Of a stretch of DNA of 45,649 nt, positions 43,872 through 45,649 are shown piece after piece (within the stretch, counting starts at the first letter, position 1; each line of letters opens with the position of its first letter). The translations under genes were made by a program, and so were the position numbers. The notes beneath the pieces were generated by a model. The model worked only from the letters and a program-made list of their open reading frames with translations. It was not told the origin of the DNA and searched no databases. The DNA is from Flavobacteriales bacterium (lineage in GTDB: Bacteria > Bacteroidota > Bacteroidia > Flavobacteriales_D > Sanyastnellaceae): positions 1 through 45,649 of the forward strand of contig JAIBBG010000024.1 of the NCBI GenBank assembly GCA_019694805.1, in the 5' to 3' direction.

Positions 43872-44786
43872 TCAATTGTTGAAGCCTGAACTAAATGTCT
43901 CATCCATTTGACCTTCCTGTTGGTCTTCGTAGAAATATATTTTGAGCATGACTGTGTCGCGCAGGAAATCGATTTTGCCGATCTCGATGCGGTTCACTTT
44001 GATGCCGGTTCTTTTCTGAAGATCTTCCAGCAATTCAGCCCTTCTTCCTTGCTGAATAAGGTCGATTCTTTCGTACACAATCAGCTTTTGCGATTCATGG
44101 CGAAGAAGCCAAACTTTTTCTAATCCATAAGTAAGCGCAATGATCGCGAGGTTCGCAAATGATAATTCCGCTATAGTCACCTTCTTATTGATGAGTGCAT
44201 TCATCACCGACATTCCAATCACAATAAAGAGGTAAGTCATCTCCTTAATGGCAATCGCATCTGTGCGGTATCTGATGATCCCAAATACGGCGAATAATCC
44301 CAGTGCGAATCCCATTTCAAGCTTTACACTTTCCAACAGGAAACACATTGTGAAGATCGAAATCGAAAAGAGGAAATAGGTGAAGAGGAAGTCTTTTCGT
44401 TTAGCAATGGGGTAGTAGATCAATCTTACCAGAATGAAGATAAAAAGCATGTGGATGAAAAGTCGAATGACCAAACCAAGAAAGTCTTCACCTTTAAACC
44501 AATCCACGCCACCGAGCGGATTGAAGCTTTTTTCTTTTTCCGGACCTTCTTTCTTTTTCACATTTGATGAATCAACCACAACCATGTCGGCAGGAATTTT
44601 AATCAAAACATGTTTCTGATTTTTTATGGAGTCTCCTGATGTAGATTCAATGGTGCTAATTTCTGTACTTGAAGTTGATTCCGTTGATTCCTGAGCCAAT
44701 GCTGAAACATTCAACAGAAGGGAAGAAATGAGCAGGAGTAGTGCAATTTTGATTTTCATCTTATTTATAGTCTGAATCATGGTCAT
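43872..44786 (-). CDS. DUF4956 membrane protein
   Basis: The 304-residue protein contains an N-terminal hydrophobic signal (ALLLLISSLLLNVSALAQ), a polar, serine/threonine-rich region (about 33-90), at least four membrane helices (about 100-220) with the DUF4956 signature EMGFALGLFAVFGIIRYRTDAIAIKEMTYLF, and a C-terminal cytoplasmic or periplasmic alpha/beta domain ending FYEDQQEG. DUF4956 is commonly encoded beside VTC-domain proteins. Start codons at 44786 (ATGA overlap with the VTC gene), 44780 or 44759 are all possible. The biochemical role is unknown. Confidence 0.88.
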   Translation of the reverse strand: MTMIQTINKMKIKIALLLLISSLLLNVSALAQESTESTSSTEISTIESTSGDSIKNQKHVLIKIPADMVVVDSSNVKKKEGPEKEKSFNPLGGVDWFKGEDFLGLVIRLFIHMLFIFILVRLIYYPIAKRKDFLFTYFLFSISIFTMCFLLESVKLEMGFALGLFAVFGIIRYRTDAIAIKEMTYLFIVIGMSVMNALINKKVTIAELSFANLAIIALTYGLEKVWLLRHESQKLIVYERIDLIQQGRRAELLEDLQKRTGIKVNRIEIGKIDFLRDTVMLKIYFYEDQQEGQMDETFSSGFNN

Positions 44787-45544
44787 GCGGACAATCCGGT
44801 TGGTTTGAGTTTATTGATATGCAAAATTTTTTCCTTAAAAGTATTCGATTTGATCTCTTCGTAAAGCAATGCTACTCCAAGACAGTATTTACTGATGCCT
44901 TCCGGGCGGATGAGTCTTTCTTTCATATGTCTGATAAAGCCTGAATGCCTGTTGGCTCCATCTTGTTTTACTTCAGCAATCACCAAAAAGGGAACCTCCA
45001 CGGATCTGCCGTTGAAATGAAAGGCGATGTTGGTATCAAGTGTTACACGTTCTCCAGCTACCGTATCAACCAAAGTGGTTCTGGTGAAACTATTCCATAG
45101 TTTAGGCTCCAGACCATGGGTGAATTCGGCTTTTCTCTCTATGAATGTAAGACCTTTTTCATCCAGAACTTCGGAGAGTTCCGGCAGTTTAATTCTGGAC
45201 TTGGCAGTTCGACCCTTATTGCTTTTTTCTTTGACCTCAAGAAATGCGAGATTACTTTCCACATACTCGCGTTTGCGAATTTTATAACGGTGTTTTTTAC
45301 CGTTCTGATGCTGCAGGTAATGAAGGAAACCCGGTGTGTCGTAGTACAAAGTTTGATATCTGTTCAACCTTACATGTTCCACTTCAAGTACACGGTATTG
45401 TGCAGCAAGGTCTGGAAGAATTTCCAGCAAAGTGCTGTTGTTGAACATGAACTTGGTATCCGTTCTGTTCATGAGTTGCACACCGTCCATTTCAGCAAGT
45501 GAAATGGGTTGAAATGATTTCAATATGTCGATCAGTTGCTGCAA
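44783..45544 (-). CDS. VTC-domain (polyphosphate-polymerase-like) protein
   Basis: The 253-residue soluble protein matches the VTC catalytic domain of the triphosphate-tunnel family. Basic and acidic tunnel residues can be placed: Arg27/Lys31 (MNRTDTKFMF), YYDT (67-70), Lys84-Arg86-Lys88-Arg90, Glu103/Lys105 (FLEVKEKSNKG), Asp170, Glu191/Lys193 and Lys219. In yeast Vtc4 this domain polymerises phosphate from ATP; many bacterial relatives are of untested activity. It starts at a TTG (45544) because no ATG precedes the conserved PISLAEMD. It heads the VTC-DUF4956-lipoprotein-DUF2490 operon, each gene overlapping or adjoining the next. Confidence 0.88.
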   Translation of the reverse strand: MQQLIDILKSFQPISLAEMDGVQLMNRTDTKFMFNNSTLLEILPDLAAQYRVLEVEHVRLNRYQTLYYDTPGFLHYLQHQNGKKHRYKIRKREYVESNLAFLEVKEKSNKGRTAKSRIKLPELSEVLDEKGLTFIERKAEFTHGLEPKLWNSFTRTTLVDTVAGERVTLDTNIAFHFNGRSVEVPFLVIAEVKQDGANRHSGFIRHMKERLIRPEGISKYCLGVALLYEEIKSNTFKEKILHINKLKPTGLSA

Positions 45545-45564
45545 AAGGAAAATATGCTTTCAGT

Positions 45565-45588
45565 GAAAGTCAGTCCAATGTGACTTTC
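45565..45588 (-). other. Hairpin in the leader of the VTC operon
   Basis: GAAAGTCA (45565-45572) and TGACTTTC (45581-45588) form an eight-base-pair stem with an eight-base loop, 20 bases upstream of the VTC start. It could be a leader structure or the terminator of a gene beyond the window. Without the flanking sequence this is undecided. Confidence 0.35.
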
Positions 45589-45649
45589 CGTTTCAAATGC
45601 GTCTTACAGGGTTTACAGTTCTCTAACAATTACAAAACAATGAAAACTT

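Noticed and set aside
1..45649. CRISPR arrays, insertion sequences, phage or attachment sites
   Set aside because: No regularly spaced repeats, transposase or integrase frames were seen, and neither tRNA gene is followed by a repeated tRNA fragment.

Overview
The window is about 45.6 kb of chromosome from a member of the Bacteroidota. Evidence: two large secreted proteins end in type IX secretion (T9SS) sorting domains (one type A, one type B/CHU_C); promoters fit the Bacteroidota pattern TTG-N17-23-TAnnTTTG; there is a TonB-dependent receptor with an N-terminal carboxypeptidase-like domain, a CCDC81-type HU/SPOR protein, a split KdpD and many signal-peptide beta-barrel proteins. The family (Crocinitomicaceae-like Flavobacteriales, Chitinophagales, etc.) cannot be decided from this sequence. 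There are no insertion sequences, phage genes, CRISPR arrays or rRNA; it looks like ordinary chromosome.

Layout. 1-1843: a histidine kinase cut by the left edge, divergent from a small lipoprotein/membrane protein. 1850-2223: a gap with a minus-strand terminator and a 20-codon minus-strand micro-ORF. 2224-12202: a complete Kdp potassium-uptake locus on the plus strand (NtrC-type regulator, kdpF, kdpA, kdpB, kdpC, an outer-membrane porin, a KdpD lacking its kinase half, and a separate HAMP-PAS histidine kinase). 12287-15359: three overlapping or closely packed genes for two exported proteins and a lipoprotein of unknown role. 16039-17321: two small exported beta-rich proteins. 17399-19042: an arsenic-type operon (arsR, aquaporin, LMW-phosphatase/arsenate-reductase-like protein) with a palindromic operator.

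19103-27177 is mostly minus strand: tRNA-Leu(CAA), an unknown exported protein, rseP, ribE, a 908-aa T9SS type B cargo protein, then a small exported protein and a helical lipoprotein. 27178-28071 holds a gene-poor stretch, tRNA-Arg(CCT) and a terminator. 28072-32542: a tandem universal stress protein, a PadR regulator with a partner membrane protein bearing GldL-like motifs, and a divergent amino-acid permease coupled to a class V aminotransferase.

32528-45544 is all minus strand: a 1145-aa T9SS type A cargo protein, a HAD hydrolase, an HU/SPOR membrane protein, kdsB (Kdo activation for LPS), a TonB-dependent receptor, purH, and a four-gene overlapping operon of a VTC (polyphosphate-polymerase-like) domain protein, a DUF4956 membrane protein, a lipoprotein and a DUF2490 outer-membrane protein.

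The most interesting units are this last operon, which could form an envelope-spanning polyphosphate- or polyanion-related system; the Kdp locus, where the membrane pump is encoded with its own porin and a divided sensor; and the acr3/arsB-less arsenic operon using an aquaporin. Functions come from motif reading by eye; no database search was run.
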